A DNA stretch of 60,000 bases from Lineus longissimus. Its lineage: Eukaryota > Nemertea > Pilidiophora > Heteronemertea > Lineidae. The stretch lies in the NCBI RefSeq assembly GCF_910592395.1, contig NC_088308.1, positions 27,607,501 through 27,667,500 of the forward strand, given 5' to 3'. The notes under the pieces are model-generated. The model saw nothing but the letters and a program-made list of their open reading frames with translations. It was not told the origin of the DNA and made no database searches. Made by a program: the position numbers and the translations under genes. Below are positions 41,201-55,100 of the stretch, piece after piece; positions within the stretch are counted from its first letter, which is position 1; every line of letters begins with the position of its first letter.

Positions 41201-42880
41201 AATAGGTGTGTCTATAAGCAAATCAATGTAGAAGAAAGAATCGTAGGAGGGTCCATTTTTCGAAGTAATTTAAGGACAGAGGGAGTGCAATACCTGAGGA
41301 ACCTCATCCTACACAAACCACACCCTTCTATGACATGGTTCACGCACACTGGCTCTCATGCGATATTGTCACTGGCTACTACAACACATTCAACATATTG
41401 TAAACAAGGACTTTAAATCGTAGCACAACTTTCAACATGGCCGTCATGTAACCTTTCCAGGATACCGAAGAGAATAGTATGGGCTGTGATATCAAGTACA
41501 AGTTGACTATTTCTGTCAGTCGTTCTGTTGGCGAATGACCAATTTATATAATGTGATTGGAACTTGGGTCTGGTTGTTCAAAACAATGAGTTGAAGTCCC
41601 TGCTAGGCGTTAATTTTAACTTTGCATCAAGTCTAATCGTTTGGTTACTGTGTTATCTTTATGGATTGTCTTCGGGCATGTAAAAATGGTGTCTTTCAAA
41701 AAAACTGGAATTATATCAAAACTTATATTTTGTTGCCGAGCTTGTTCAAACAAAACAGGACAAAACGAATCATTGTTGAGAGAGTTTATTATATTCAAGT
41801 CGGGGCTGCTGCAATCCGCAAGACCATTCGGGGTCAAAGTGATATTTGATGAGTTTTCTGGACCAATCGGAGAGGGATATTTGAAGAGTATTCTTGACGC
41901 TTTCATATAAGGAAAGTGGTGAATGTACATTGATGGTAGTTCTAGTTGAAATTGGTGTTCACAAGTTGTCATATGTTGATATATTATTGTATATACATAT
42001 GGTGTTGATTAAATGCTTCCGCAATAAATGCGTGCGCATGCTCACTTGGTATTGCATATCTGTAAATATGTTGAATGCAAAAAGGAATCACGTATTTTTA
42101 AGTGTGATCCCATACGCTAATATTCACGTGTGTTTATACGCATTGTAAATAGGCTGTAAATACATTATGTCTGCATGGACTGCATGATGTGGAGCGGATT
42201 CAGGGGGATTTTAGTTCGAAACCCGAAAGGGAAATTGCTTAAATCACCTGCTGTTTCACGACATCTTCTTGCGAGTCTTCACATAGATCTCATACCATTA
42301 CAGTGTCAATCGACTGGTAAAATTTTTCGAGGGAGGGAGAAGAGCTTATCTTATTAAGATTGCTTTTGAAAATAATCTTTGTCCTCACTAAAATGATAAC
42401 TACCCAACATTAAGGAACTTTGGATGTAAAATCGTGATATTCATTTCAGCTCGCTTATTTGGGTAATTGTCTGGTCTTGATTGTCAAGACAAGTTTTGAT
42501 GAAATTCGATACCAATATCTCACTGAGTCCGTTCAAAATGGATTGTACCGATATATAGCATAGGTAATATAATCATGTGTTCAATATCTTATGATGTAGT
42601 GTAAAATTCATAAATGAAATGCTAATCAAAGTAGCACTGTATTATAGATAAAACACTACATGTAATGTATTCTTAGCACCAACATTACAAAGGTTTGTAA
42701 ATTTTATTTGATTGGTTAGAAGTTGGAAACATTGACTTTGAAACATCATGAAAAATGAAAAGAATTGGACTGCATGGCACTGTTCATTTCAAAATTTAAA
42801 CATATCCGTACTCGACGTCATACATATCTGTGGCAAGAGCTGTTTACATAAAGCGCCGCGCAAGTGGGCGATTTTGGCTT

Positions 42881-42940
42881 GATCAAAATCTCGACGCCGA
42901 CGTTAGGGACGGAGCTGTCGTCGGAGTCGACATTTTGATC
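42881..42940. repeat. 60-nt imperfect hairpin, 22-bp arms, 16-nt loop
   Basis: Left arm 42881-42902 (GATCAAAATCTCGACG then CCGACG) and right arm 42919-42940 (CGTCGG then AGTCGACATTTTGATC) pair at 20 of 22 positions. GGGCGAT at 42866-42872 can also pair with ATCGCCC at 42938-42944 across a bulge. The size and arm length are like a short pre-miRNA, but a MITE remnant is equally possible. It is GC-richer than its surroundings and lies 2.2 kb past the Syt15 stop. Confidence 0.85.
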
Positions 42941-44042
42941 GCCCGCCTTCGGACGCCTATGGTCCTGCATCAGAGTGTTGGCTTTCCTCAGAGTGCGAAA
43001 TCGTCTTTATAGTTGTCACATCTGTATTGTCACGATTAGGCAACAGCGTCCGCAGTTCTTCTTCGATTGTAACAAAAAGTTCGGTTTGATAGATTTCTGT
43101 AACCATACACAATACATTGAAATAGACAACATAAAGCTTTCTTTTAATTTGGAGCATTTAATGATAACCTGTGGTAAGTTCGGAATTAAACCGGGTATGC
43201 AGTTGTTATCTATTAGTGTTGTCGTTCGTGCGTTCGTCCATCCTTATTCCTGTGTCATCGGTGATTCGAACTTTGTGATGACGAAGATAAACGCTGTACA
43301 TAGTGAACTGAAATCATTGGGTGATGTAAAAAGAATTATGAGAACAAACCTCTGGAAACCACGTTGTTGCACCACAACAGCTGTCCTCAGTTATGTAGAC
43401 GTTTAGGTGTAACATATCTCACCTGGTGGCAGCACTACATTCAATGTTGCGCATGTCACTCATATCGCCCATCTATGTACGTCATTTTGACGTTCAGCTT
43501 GTTCATCTCGTCCCATCCATGGGTCCGCGTGGGACGGAATCACGAAAAGCTCGGGGATGGACCTAATCGATCATATTGAGGAATCACACTCCGGGTGACA
43601 CTCTTCCAGCCTTGCAAAGATTTGAGTGGTGATGTGCCTATCAAATGCTGTTGATGTGTTCCAGCGCACTGTCCATACTAGAGAAGAGAATGCAGTGAGA
43701 GTGCCATTAGGTCGAGGACCCCATCACCTGGCCAGTGGGAGCAGTAACGTTATCGGCATGCACACTTCTATTGCCATCTTATCAGCGCTGCAGGCTAATT
43801 GTCAATAGCGATGACCATAGAGAAAAGGAGCTAAAAGGATGTTCACTCCCATCACCGCAGTGGCTTCAGTGTAAAGGAAGACGAGATAAATGTCTACAGT
43901 CCCGAGGCAATAGCTGTCAGTCCCACGAAGGTCAATGTTCCGATGATATTCCTTCCAACGCTGCATCGAACAGCCATGACCTTTCTTAGTCTTATGTCTT
44001 GTCGGGTGCCTCTCAGTGAAGCACCTATACATCCCATCTTTA

Positions 44043-44385
44043 TGGCTATCTCGGCTTCCTCACCGTTTTGTCAACACGGCGGAGCCAGCAGGCCCGATCG
44101 ATCTGGTCGTGGCTGTCTCAACTGTCTTGCCGTGTCGCCAACATGGTGGAGCCACCAGGCCGATTCGAATTCGTCGTGGCTGTCTCATCTGTGTCACGGT
44201 GTCGCCAGCACGACGGATCTGCCTAGGCCGATTCAGTCCAGTCGTTGCACCGTCTCGCCAACACGGCAAGGTTGCCAGGCCGATTCGATCTAGGCGTGGC
44301 CGGCTGTCTCATCTGTTTCAACATGCCGGGTCTACCAGGGCCGATTTGGTCTGGCTTTGGTTGTCTCACCTTCCGGCAGTGGCTG
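44043..44385. repeat. GC-rich degenerate tandem array
   Basis: GGCCGATT-type segments recur at 44091, 44158, 44226, 44278 and 44339, each with nearby TCGTGGCTGTCTCA-like and CGCCAACACGG-like segments. Spacings are 67, 68, 52 and 61 bp, so copies have diverged and lost bases. The local base composition is far richer in G+C than its surroundings. Open frames over it, on both strands, follow from this composition and are not supported as genes. Confidence 0.8.
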
Positions 44386-47300
44386 TCCTTCATTGTATTG
44401 GCAAATGTTCCACTTCGGTTAGGTTAGTCTGTGTTGCAATTCCCGCTCAGTCACTCGACTATTGATACTCTGATATAATACGATATCCATAATGGCTCTA
44501 GGCTTTCTAACGAACAAAGATCTAACCATTTGCTTACTTTTGATACAAGAATTCCTTTGGGTACTCTTCTGTTCCTCGAGACACAATTAGAAGCCAATTT
44601 AGTATTGGAGATTCCGCGTTACGACCATTATGCTTGGCCGGTTCATCCATACGAGCCTCATGTACAAATCTAGGGCTACAGGCAAGAGGTATCGTGCTGA
44701 CCGATGTTGAAAATATTCAATGAATGGAAATTATTTGCATGTTGTTATTAGCTTACCGGTAAGGGAGCTTGTTATTAAACCAATATTAAAATGTTCAACA
44801 TGTTGCAGATGCCTTGAAGAATTGCCATGAGATCTACCAAATTCCAAACACGTTGTATCAATATGGAAATTACCATTGGCATTCATAGAATTAGCGACTA
44901 CCATTGGTGATCAGGTCGACGCCATGCCAATACTTCTTTCGATAACTCAATTGTTAAGTAGTTTTTAATGTGTTGAGCCAGTATGACCCATATCCATGAT
45001 AAAGCCAACACCGATTGTACTAACAGGGATGGATACCCCTTGGTTGAAGAAACGTGTTTGCCCATAACAGAAAACTATTGTAATTCAAGTAACCCTATGA
45101 AGTTGTCCTAAAGACGTCATTTGGAAATAAGATATCACTGTAGAACTCCAATCAAAGCGAATCTGGAGATCATTTCGTTTGCGAAAATCTTCACGATGTT
45201 TTTATTATTAGATTTGCGATATTTCTCTCTCACAGATAATAATTCCAACGATATAAGAAATGGACGTTCGACTCTTCCTCTTCTAAATCACTTCAGGTTT
45301 GAAAAGCTGTCGTTAAGAATTTAATTGGGGTGTCAAAATGGGATGAGGGAGGTTCCGATTCAAATTTGAATTTACAGCAGGAGACATGGGTCAGAAAGTG
45401 AGTGTATAGTCCTTCCTGAGAACGATTGCTAAGGGATCGTTGGCTACAGAGACATATTCAATGATCGTATAGTAGAATATTTTACTCACTGGTCTGCTAA
45501 GTTCCAAGTCATATCTCAGGTCGCAGTTTGGATCCCGACAGCTTGTCAACATTAAAACGTCAGGGCCATTCTACCTCAATTGGGCGTAACATTATTTGTT
45601 GATATTCTGCTTTACTGTCCTGAATCAAAGAAACTCGGTGCCCGTTCGCCAGAACAAAGCACCTTTTCCCAAGACATGATGGGAGAAGCAGTCACCTCGT
45701 CTAAACAATTAAGGCCCGCATTGTCGCGTTTCCGCTGACCACTGCCCTCAGAAGAGTTAGGAACATGTGATAGGTATATGTACTGCCTTGTTTGCCGTCT
45801 GTTCTAGCAGTCAGTTTGGCAGGACGAGACCAAGGTAGGGCGCCGGCGGTTGCGCGTCGGGAGTAAAGAGAAATACCGTCTTCGTCGTAAAGGAGCCAGC
45901 CGTGCACCGCCTGCGGATAGATTCAGTGAACCTTGCATTCTTGGGAGACGCCGGGCGAAAGGATCTCAACTTTTCTGGAATAAGCTGAGGAATGTGGACT
46001 CAGGCATATTCTTCTGTCGAGTTTGTTGTTTCGCCGCCGATTTTGATTGAAAATACTTTTACCAGGAAAGGTTGTCGTGAAAACGTAAAAGTTAGTCCGA
46101 TCATGAGAGGTAGGTGAAATTCTTTTATTACCATTATCATTATCATTTCTCGCTCTGTTTTTCCCGGTGTGGAAGTAGAAAATGTCCCCCTGGAAAAGGT
46201 GCCTTGTTCTATTGCATTCTGACGGATTATGGTGTACGATTCCCGGCAATATAAATGATATAGCTCCGAGATTATAGCGCATAATAGAATACTTTGTATC
46301 CCGGACATGCTATCCTAGGTCATTTCTACACTTCTACCCCGGCTGTTTGTTTCCTGAGTTTGAGTGGCGTAGTTGAATCCGACACAGTCATCTTTTCCCA
46401 TGCAGTAATGCTTACAATCTCCCATCAAAATAAAAGACACGAAGCTGACCGCGGCTCTATTCTGAACGGTAATTTGCTAAAATGTCCCGTTTTATTTTGG
46501 TCAGATGGAACATTTGGCTTTGAAATTGAATTCGGCCAGATCGTGATTGCTCGGTAATGAGACGATCCAGAATGTCTCTTTCATTCTTAGTTAGTGGTAG
46601 AAAAAGATTCCGCTCGCTCTCTTTGTCCTTGGCAATTGCGGCCGATTTGTCTGAGATAAAGCATGTTAGTGACTTACTGTCGGTGTGGAATCAGATTCAG
46701 ATTGGTCATGCAATCAAGCTCAATGGAATTATAGTGCGTCCATGTGCACACTGAAACGGAAAGATATCGGACCAGTCGTCAGCAATAATGTCTACGATGA
46801 CCACGCCCATGAAAATGTCACATTGGTGTAGTGACGATGACTTGAGCAGATATCCGACTCATCAGACGACCATATCAAGTTCATCATGGACACCAATGTC
46901 GAATGACAATTTGGTCGCTCTGATTGCACAGCAGGGTAATCCCTCATTGTATCTGATTTGGCCAATATAGCAACTTTCTTGCCAGACATATATTGGCCAT
47001 CTCTTTGTTTGTAAGATGAAGTTCGACATGTTCCAGAGGGAAGGTCAACGTCAAGGGCAATGAGTGGAGGAGGTTAATTTGGTCTGTATTGATGAGGGTA
47101 GACATTTTGATCCATTATTAGAGACCAGAGAGAGAGGGAGAGAGAACTTTGAGCCAGACAAGGCCGAGGGAAAATCTCCAACCTTATTGTCTAAAACATC
47201 AAAGTCACGAAAAGGGAAGCATTGAGGCTGTGATTGATATTGGGTCAGACCTAGACAGGTCCGCCACCATTACTCATTTTTTCAATGCTGTACAGTTGCG

Positions 47301-50300
47301 CATCTACCTGCAAATGCGAAATATGTACAGATCATAAAAACAAAAGAAACTAAAGCTTAAACCAAGTATTCATATGAATAGTTGCCAAAACTAACATTCG
47401 AAAATGTTTCTAAACGATCAAACATGCCAAACCTTCATTGTAGCAGTGCCTTTCTGTCAATATTCCATATTCTTATGGCGTGGCGTTCTACAAGGTTCCC
47501 TGTAATCGAGTTACCATCATAGCCAACACCGAAAAAATAAGCAGGCAGTTTTATATAATATTTTCTTTCGAAGTGTGCTGATATCAACAATACCAAACTA
47601 TGTCAGTAAACAGTTGTTGCAACTTGATGCAAATATTTGTAGTAGCTACAGCCTTTGGCTTTAGCTTCGCCTATCGGAAGTGGTACCTTTATATGGTAAT
47701 ACCTTTCTGGTAATATATCGGATGAGCATGTCTGGTACTGGCAATTATTGGAAGGGAAATGGCACGCTGAGAGATGTAGGCACGCGAGTGGCCGCGTGGT
47801 GACCGCAAGGTCATCCAGTTACACGATCAGATCGCGGACCTCCAAAGCAGCGATAAGGCGCCTCATCACACTACTATCACTGCGCAAGGAGTATGATTTG
47901 TACACTCTAGTTTGACTACCAAAATAGTGCAGCAAAAAAGGCCGATCTGCCACTGACCTTAATACAATAGCATATATTTAAAGGTCCGTACTGATGATGG
48001 AAAAGAGAAGCGGAGGACCCTCTGTTTTCTTAGTAACGAGAAAGAAGATTGCACAGATAGAATAAGAAAAGCAGAACGCCACAGCAGTATCACAATACCA
48101 TCAGCATTCGATTAGAAAGAAATAAAACGAAGCAGCAGGAGATACACAGAAGTATCATCCAGTTCATGAAAGTTGAAACGTTCCGTAAGTTTCAAGTGCT
48201 TTATCTAGATGTTCTTGCTTCATGTTAAGCATAGACATCCAGAATGGTCAACTCATCGAGTAAAATCGGATTTTAAGCAAAGGTATTGGTGATAAAAATG
48301 TTGCACACTAGCGACGTGAGATACCACTCTTCTACTTGAGGTAATCCTCACTGGTATCCTCTTGGAGGACACTGGACTGTGCATCAATGGGAGACAGCTG
48401 CACACGAAGTTCTGGAAACATGGTCCTGATGAAATCTGACCATTGAATTGAGAGGAAGGACAACGTCTCCGAATTATCGCTCCCAATTCTTTTTACTATT
48501 TCATCAGGTTTGTTGTCTTTGGCTGGGTAATCAAATCGCCGTCTTGATTATTCTGCTGATGTTTCAGGGTTAATCCGGAGTCAAGGAACCAGTCAAAAAA
48601 TAATCAGTGGGTGCTAACAGTTCATTACACGCGGCGTTGCGTCCAGATCCGAAAGTAGTCCGTATGAAATCTCGAGAAGCTAGCTGGTAAATTGACAGTG
48701 ACGTTTCTGATTGGGCTTATTGCTTGGCTTCATATTGGATTTAGTAAAAACTACTAGAGTTTATTGAACATTTACCGGTGGTGGCATAACAAAAACAGTA
48801 AACAGCCTTATTACAGGTTTTTTTGTTTGCAAAATCTTGTTATGTGTGATGGACTCGGACCAGCTCCTATGAAGCAAAAGAAATATCGAAATGTACAAAT
48901 GTGCAAATTGTGTGGAATATTTTTGGAGTTTAATGAGTTTGAGGGTCTATTCTGTGGGTGTGAAGGGTGACACTCCCCGAATTGGCGATAACCCGCAAAA
49001 TGGGGATTTCTTGCCTGACTGATAACCATTTAAGATCACGGCATACTGTATTGAGACTAGTCTTTTATGTCGATCGTTTCTGCTGAGCATGTCTGAAATT
49101 CTCTTACCTCCAACAACAATATGTTTAGTCAAGCTTCTCGTTGGTGTAAGGTTGCTATTAAGGACGCCCTGACTGACAGTCTAATAACATGGGACTCCAA
49201 GTCAGATATCAATCTACACGAATGCTCTTCAGCGCGATGTGATTATTATGGAAATTCGATTTTGTTGAATTCCTGCCAAGTTGCAAAATGGCTGAATAGA
49301 GATAATGGACATCTTGGCAACGGACGATTGGGAATCTCCGGCAAGATTTGCTAATGTTGACCAAGGGCATTGTACACTGACAGCTTGCAACTGGTGGACT
49401 TCCGATAATTCAGATGTCGGAGTTGGGCGCAAAGGAGGTTTGTTTAATTTGCCCTCGCGCTGGTCTTGGACAACGGTTCAGTCGTATCCGCTGTTTCGTC
49501 CTACTGGAGGGGCGTCATTAGGTTTCTTATAAAAATATATACCAGGGTATGGACGCAAAAAAGCGTTTATTTCTAACAACAAATCAAATGTCACTGCAGC
49601 AATGCCCTTATTAACGCAGGCGCTCACCTGATTGGCCTTATCTGCAATAGAAAAGAACACCCCTTTCCTATTGGACGAACTGCCTTAACGGATAACGGAT
49701 GCTTCCAATTTACTTTTCCGTGAGCTACCTTCTAATTGATAAGCATCAAAGAGACAATCTCCCTGTGATTGCCACATTTTGTATAAAGCATAATCAGCAT
49801 TCCCTCTGTTATTTTGTTATTACTTCCAGTGGTAAGCCTCTAATCAGAGGAAGATATATGAGAAAGAACCTCGTACATGAGACATTGATCAACCTCGGAG
49901 CAGTACGTAACTAACAAAGGGAAAAAAGCTTTGAAGTGAAAAATTTTCAAAGCCAAAATTTTTTGGCTGCTGATGATATAACTTCATTTTGAGCAGAAAG
50001 AAAAACAAGTGAAAAAAATATTTGGACTTAGAAATTGATTGAAGACTGCAATCGCTGATTTGTGCATAACTAGTTCTTTACACATTTTCGTGCTGTTTTC
50101 CATGCTACAAGTTGATCAAATTGAGAGAAGAAAAAAGCAAATTGACTTCTAGCGAATTCCCGCTGACTTTTTATGGATTAGACTATCATATGTAAAGTCT
50201 TTTTCCTCGACTTTCTATATCTATATCGATATTGGCAGATGAAAACGTGACCATTGGTGTCATCAATCGCAATGTGTCCTGTCAGATTGGGTATTCAAAC

Positions 50301-51962
50301 GTGTGTGATTGGAAATATCCATTCTTGACAAGCGCATTATCCGACTTATCTGATGGAAATGACCAGTAAAACCCTATCAACCTACGGCAATACCTGCATA
50401 TTGGTAAACATGTATGAGCGAGGCAGCAAACAAATAACTATGAGAGGCTTGAGGAAAATGGTGCCACTGAGGATCAGGGGTCGCCTCTGTATACTCCTTG
50501 GGCAACTTTAATGCACCTGTCGGCAACCATAATCCTTGCGGGCAACCATACTTATTTCGCGGTACCCACGTAATATAGTCAATTAGTAGACAACTTAAAA
50601 TACATTGAAAACTTGAGCTTCCAAAAGGTTTGATGATTGCATTGTTTTGCCACAGTCCCTCATTATTTCTCTTGTTTTATCTTTATCGTCACTTTGATTA
50701 ACCACTGGCTTTACAGCTTGACCTCTTGGGTCGTTGCTGTTAATCTATTAACTTTAGAGGAAAATTTAGCAGACCTCGAGATTTCAACAGCCGTATTTTA
50801 AAGACCTGACTATTGATGATGCGTGGATTTTAAAAATCCCCTGTCCGCTAATGGTTTCTAGACGCAAAAGTGTCCATTACTAACGGCGTTCCCTGCGGCC
50901 TATTGTGTTTCACCCCAAGCGTGTGGGGGTCAAGGAGATGAGCTGCAACTCCCACGCACGGGAAGTGAACTTGGTATAAAGCAATCATGCACTCCGCTAA
51001 AAGAAAACCTACTTCTCAAATAGTTGTGGACACATCACGCTTGGTGTAAGTGCACGCTCAACTATCTTTAGTTCCTGGCGTTTGCTTTCGAGCGAAGAAA
51101 TCTGCGGCCAGGTTGGTAGAGAAGTATGACATTCCAAAAGTGTCCATCGATGGGAAGTGAGACGTTATAAGAACACTGCGTTGGAAGTGCTAACTGGCCG
51201 CAGGAGCACTTTGTTTAACTCACAACCTCATTCCAAAGCTGAAATAGCAGATGACGAAGTGTCGTTTCGGAGACTGGAAACGGAATGATATGACCAGAGT
51301 AAGAGATCTAGCCTCCTTTGTGAACGAACTCACTGGTGATTTTCGAAGGTCCTCACATGTATAGCAGGTTATCGCATTGGCCATAGTTTCCATCGGTCAA
51401 TTTGCTATCTTTCGTGGTTTAAATGGCAAAATGTAGCGTACGCAGGTCAGGCGTTCCTTGGTATCTGATTCGGCTAGGTAGGAGTAAAGTTTAACGCGCT
51501 TTGAAACTAGCTCACAACGATACAATAACTCACTACTTTATTTTGTCTTTTTAGTTCAAGCTGCACGCACAAATTTTGAAATGATCATGATGAGACCCCC
51601 TCCTTGGATCTGTAAATGTTATCATGATCATCCTGACTTATTAGTGCAAGTTCTAACACAAGCAGTCGATTGGCATAGGCAAGGCTACTTTCAAGTCTAA
51701 CTTTCCTTTCAAGGACATAGTATGAGTGAGCCCAATTTCTTCCCTTGACGCTGTGCATGAGACATTGAAGAGGTCTTAAATTGATTTCAGGCAAAGGTAA
51801 CCTTCAAAGACTCAAATCAACCGGAGCAATTCAATATACAGAATATTTGATGAAGAATAAGTACGCTGCACTTCTCAAACATGCCATCTTATCTACAAGT
51901 AGTATGTAGCTGATTAGTTTAGTTAGTTGTAAGCATCATGCAAATATCTTAATACAAGCACT

Positions 51963-52110
51963 GGCAGAGTTGCGCAGCGGAAAGGTCGGTGTGTTTGAAA
52001 CCAAGCATCCGCGTGTGGTTGTGGGGATCGATTTCCTTGTGTTTATGTCACAGAGAGGGCGACTTTCTTTCTGGCAGCGCAGGTTTCCTCCTGTCTGTTT
52101 TCCCCAACAC
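51963..52110 (+). mobile_element. Initiator-Met-tRNA-like SINE head
   Basis: Positions 51964-51982 read GCAGAGTTGCGCAGCGGAA, matching the D-arm and A-box end of eukaryotic initiator Met tRNA at all but one position. About 45 bp later (52025-52036) comes GGATCGATTTCC, close to the initiator tRNA B box GGATCGAAACC. The anticodon arm is lost, so this is not a working tRNA. Downstream, GCGCAGGTTTCCTCC at about 52077-52091 resembles the conserved body of invertebrate SINEs. The 3' end is not clear. Confidence 0.5.
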
Positions 52111-55100
52111 AAATCGCCAACGAATGTTACAGAGAGACCTGTCAGTACTATTAGTTAACACTCAGGTGTCAAGATCATTTTTGTTTCAGACTAGATGATC
52201 TATGGAACTGCTATTGGAAGGCAATATCCGATTAACGGCAATGTAACGTAAGTCACTCTACCAGGAACAAAAAAGGTTTTTTTACTCTGATTTCTAATTA
52301 ATATTTGATTCCTAGCAAGCAAACACATTATGCTCAGTTGAACAGTATCGAATCCGTACATTGGTCTAATTAATCGAAAAGGAAAGAGGATCTTGGAGGG
52401 TAGAAAATTTATTAACGATGAAAACGAAGCGGACTTTTTAATCTCAATAGCAAACAGATGACTGCGTGGAATACGGTTTGATGATGATGTGAACGTTTCA
52501 CATACAATGGAAAGAGGTAGACAATGAGATCAAAGCATCGTATGGCCTCTGTTGAGAGAGCGCTGAATTAAGTTAAGGAAGGCATTTAAGGAAGGCATTC
52601 GGATGTTGATGGAATGTTGGCGAGATCAAAGAATTGCCTGGTACCGAGTCATGATATTTGGGAGCGTGCAGTTAGATGGAACAGAGAAAACACGCATGGT
52701 TTGCCCATTCATTGGTGATTCGTGTAACTTGAGATAAATCCCAGACGCGTTTCCGCGTCATCGCAGATGCTGATTAATATCGATAGATATGTTGCTATTG
52801 AAAATGATGTTGATATCTCAATTGTACGCTTGATAAGATGAAAATCTCAGTAAATTTATCGGAAAAGATAAAAAATCGACGAGACAAGTCCTATATAATG
52901 ATTTTTAGTTGTAGACGAATACAAGTATATAAGTCTGAACCGCCGTGCTCTCTCAAAATACCCCACGTAATGATACGGCTACATCAGAATTGCTATGTCA
53001 TTATCAAACAAAACCTGGCAGTCAAGAAAATGGATGATTGATATAAGAATATATATCGTAGATCGTCAAAGAAAATTGAGGTATGAGTCCTGGCAGGACA
53101 AGAAACGAATGGATGGTTAGTTTTAATTTGATAGAAAGCGTTCCCTTCCTTATACTACATGTACTTGTATGGTAACAACGCCCGGTCAATTATGCTTTTC
53201 ACGTACCTTATCCGTTATAGATTACTTCTTCGAATTACTTGTGACTAGCCAACGTCACTAGATAAATTAGCTCAATTGAAAAGCTTCTTTTCTCTTCCGA
53301 TGTCTCCTACCATGGGTCGTATACCCGCTCAAAACCCACCAATTCAAGGACGCCCATCTTCTGTATTTCATTGCAGACTGCATTTCCAGCAGAAATGTCA
53401 GCAAAATCTTCGACAATGTTGGTCGTGAAAAATGAGGCAACGACTATTATTATTAGCTTGTATTGGTTTCTGTGTCGTTGGTAAATATCAGGCGGCCAGG
53501 AAGAGACACCACGTCCATAAATAATAACAACAGGCCAAGCAGACGATCGATGTTTGGCATTTGCTCATCCGCTGTGTTATCGAAAGGCATACTTTACAGA
53601 GGCGGCATGACCGCTCAGCGCGACAGTCAGTTTCTCTCAAAATGGCTAATATGATCACGAGTGTCTGCCACAGCTTTCGACCTTGAACTTTTGTTTATTT
53701 TGTAACCTTCGGGCGTGTCAGTATCTTGATAATGATGAAAATCCAAAATGGTCCCAAAACATGGTAGCTTGGACTATTTTCATATTCTACAGCACGGTGC
53801 GTTAGGTTTAGGAATAATTCTGGTATTAATCTCGAACTTGGTAATATTCTACGGCCAAACTGGTCAGCGATTCATCTTGTTTATTGCATATTTCAAACAT
53901 ACAAACTTGTAAGTATAACCATTGGAGAGCAATGGCGAATATTGACCCCGGAATATTGACAATTTCCAACTGAACGCCCCTTCACGCTTCGTGGAGCGTT
54001 TTGGAAATATTTGCGAAGGAAATATTGATATATATATTGATATTCTAAAATTTTACTCAAGATTCAAGGCAACGAGTGTGTACCGGGGCGGCCAAACTGG
54101 TTGACCCAACTGTGGCCCCACTTGGGGCAGCTTGATTGAAGCTGCAGGCAACAGGTTGTTTACCGGGACAACTCTTCCAACAAGTCACCAACGAAAAAAT
54201 CAATGAACACTGAAAGTGAAACACACCTGGGAAATGAGATAGCATTAGATTTGCATTGTACATGTAATTGAATTCGTTCGCAAATGGGGAAATTCTGCAA
54301 AAAGTCAAATCATAAATTTGACTCGGCGGTTACGCTGAATGAAATAGTTTTAAGAATCAATGATGACTTTAAATCTCGGTAACAATATGATCAGCGTCTT
54401 GAGACTACCCAAGGCTGTATGAGCTGATGTTGTTCTAATGATATTATGTTCCATTGACGTATTCTGGTGCGCTTTTAGTATAGCTCGAAGCAGGATTTCC
54501 GATGTTTCTTCACTGAAGGTTAAGATAACTTGATTATCCTGATATCGTGGCTCTGTAACCGCCGGACAGAGTAGATATCTCAAAGTCTTCAAACGCTCTT
54601 AGGAAGTTTCTTGTCAAGATGGTACAGCGTGTTTAAAGGTTAGGTTAAAGGTCAATTGAAGTCAAATGACAGTGGCATACTTTGTCAAAAGGTTGACCTA
54701 ATGTTGAGCTACTATTCTGTCATCCGAGTATGATACAGGAATAAGCCATGCGACAAACCGAAACTGTAGAGAATAAAGCTCTAGAAAAGGCATAAATTGT
54801 GCATGGAGAAAGCGTGAAATATGGCAGAGTGGTAAAACAACCCCTGGGAGTAATTCATCATTGATTTAGACCCAATTGTTTTTGTAACGAATGCAACCAA
54901 AACCCTATTTGCCATTGAAGGCAGAAAGAACGTAATCACCGTTTGGCTTGTCGTGAGGCGAAACCAGATAGGGCAGTTCGCGTGAACTGTCTCAAGAGAG
55001 CACAGAAGATTCATTCGAGATCTCATGCAAAGCACCATCATGTCGAATCTAGCATGCTCCTTGACTTTCGGACCTGATGGCACAGATTGCTGATATGGTA

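Noticed and set aside
41616-41972. Opposite-strand frames of 118 and 89 codons in the 3' flank
   Set aside because: Both strands are open over the same DNA and neither resembles a known family.
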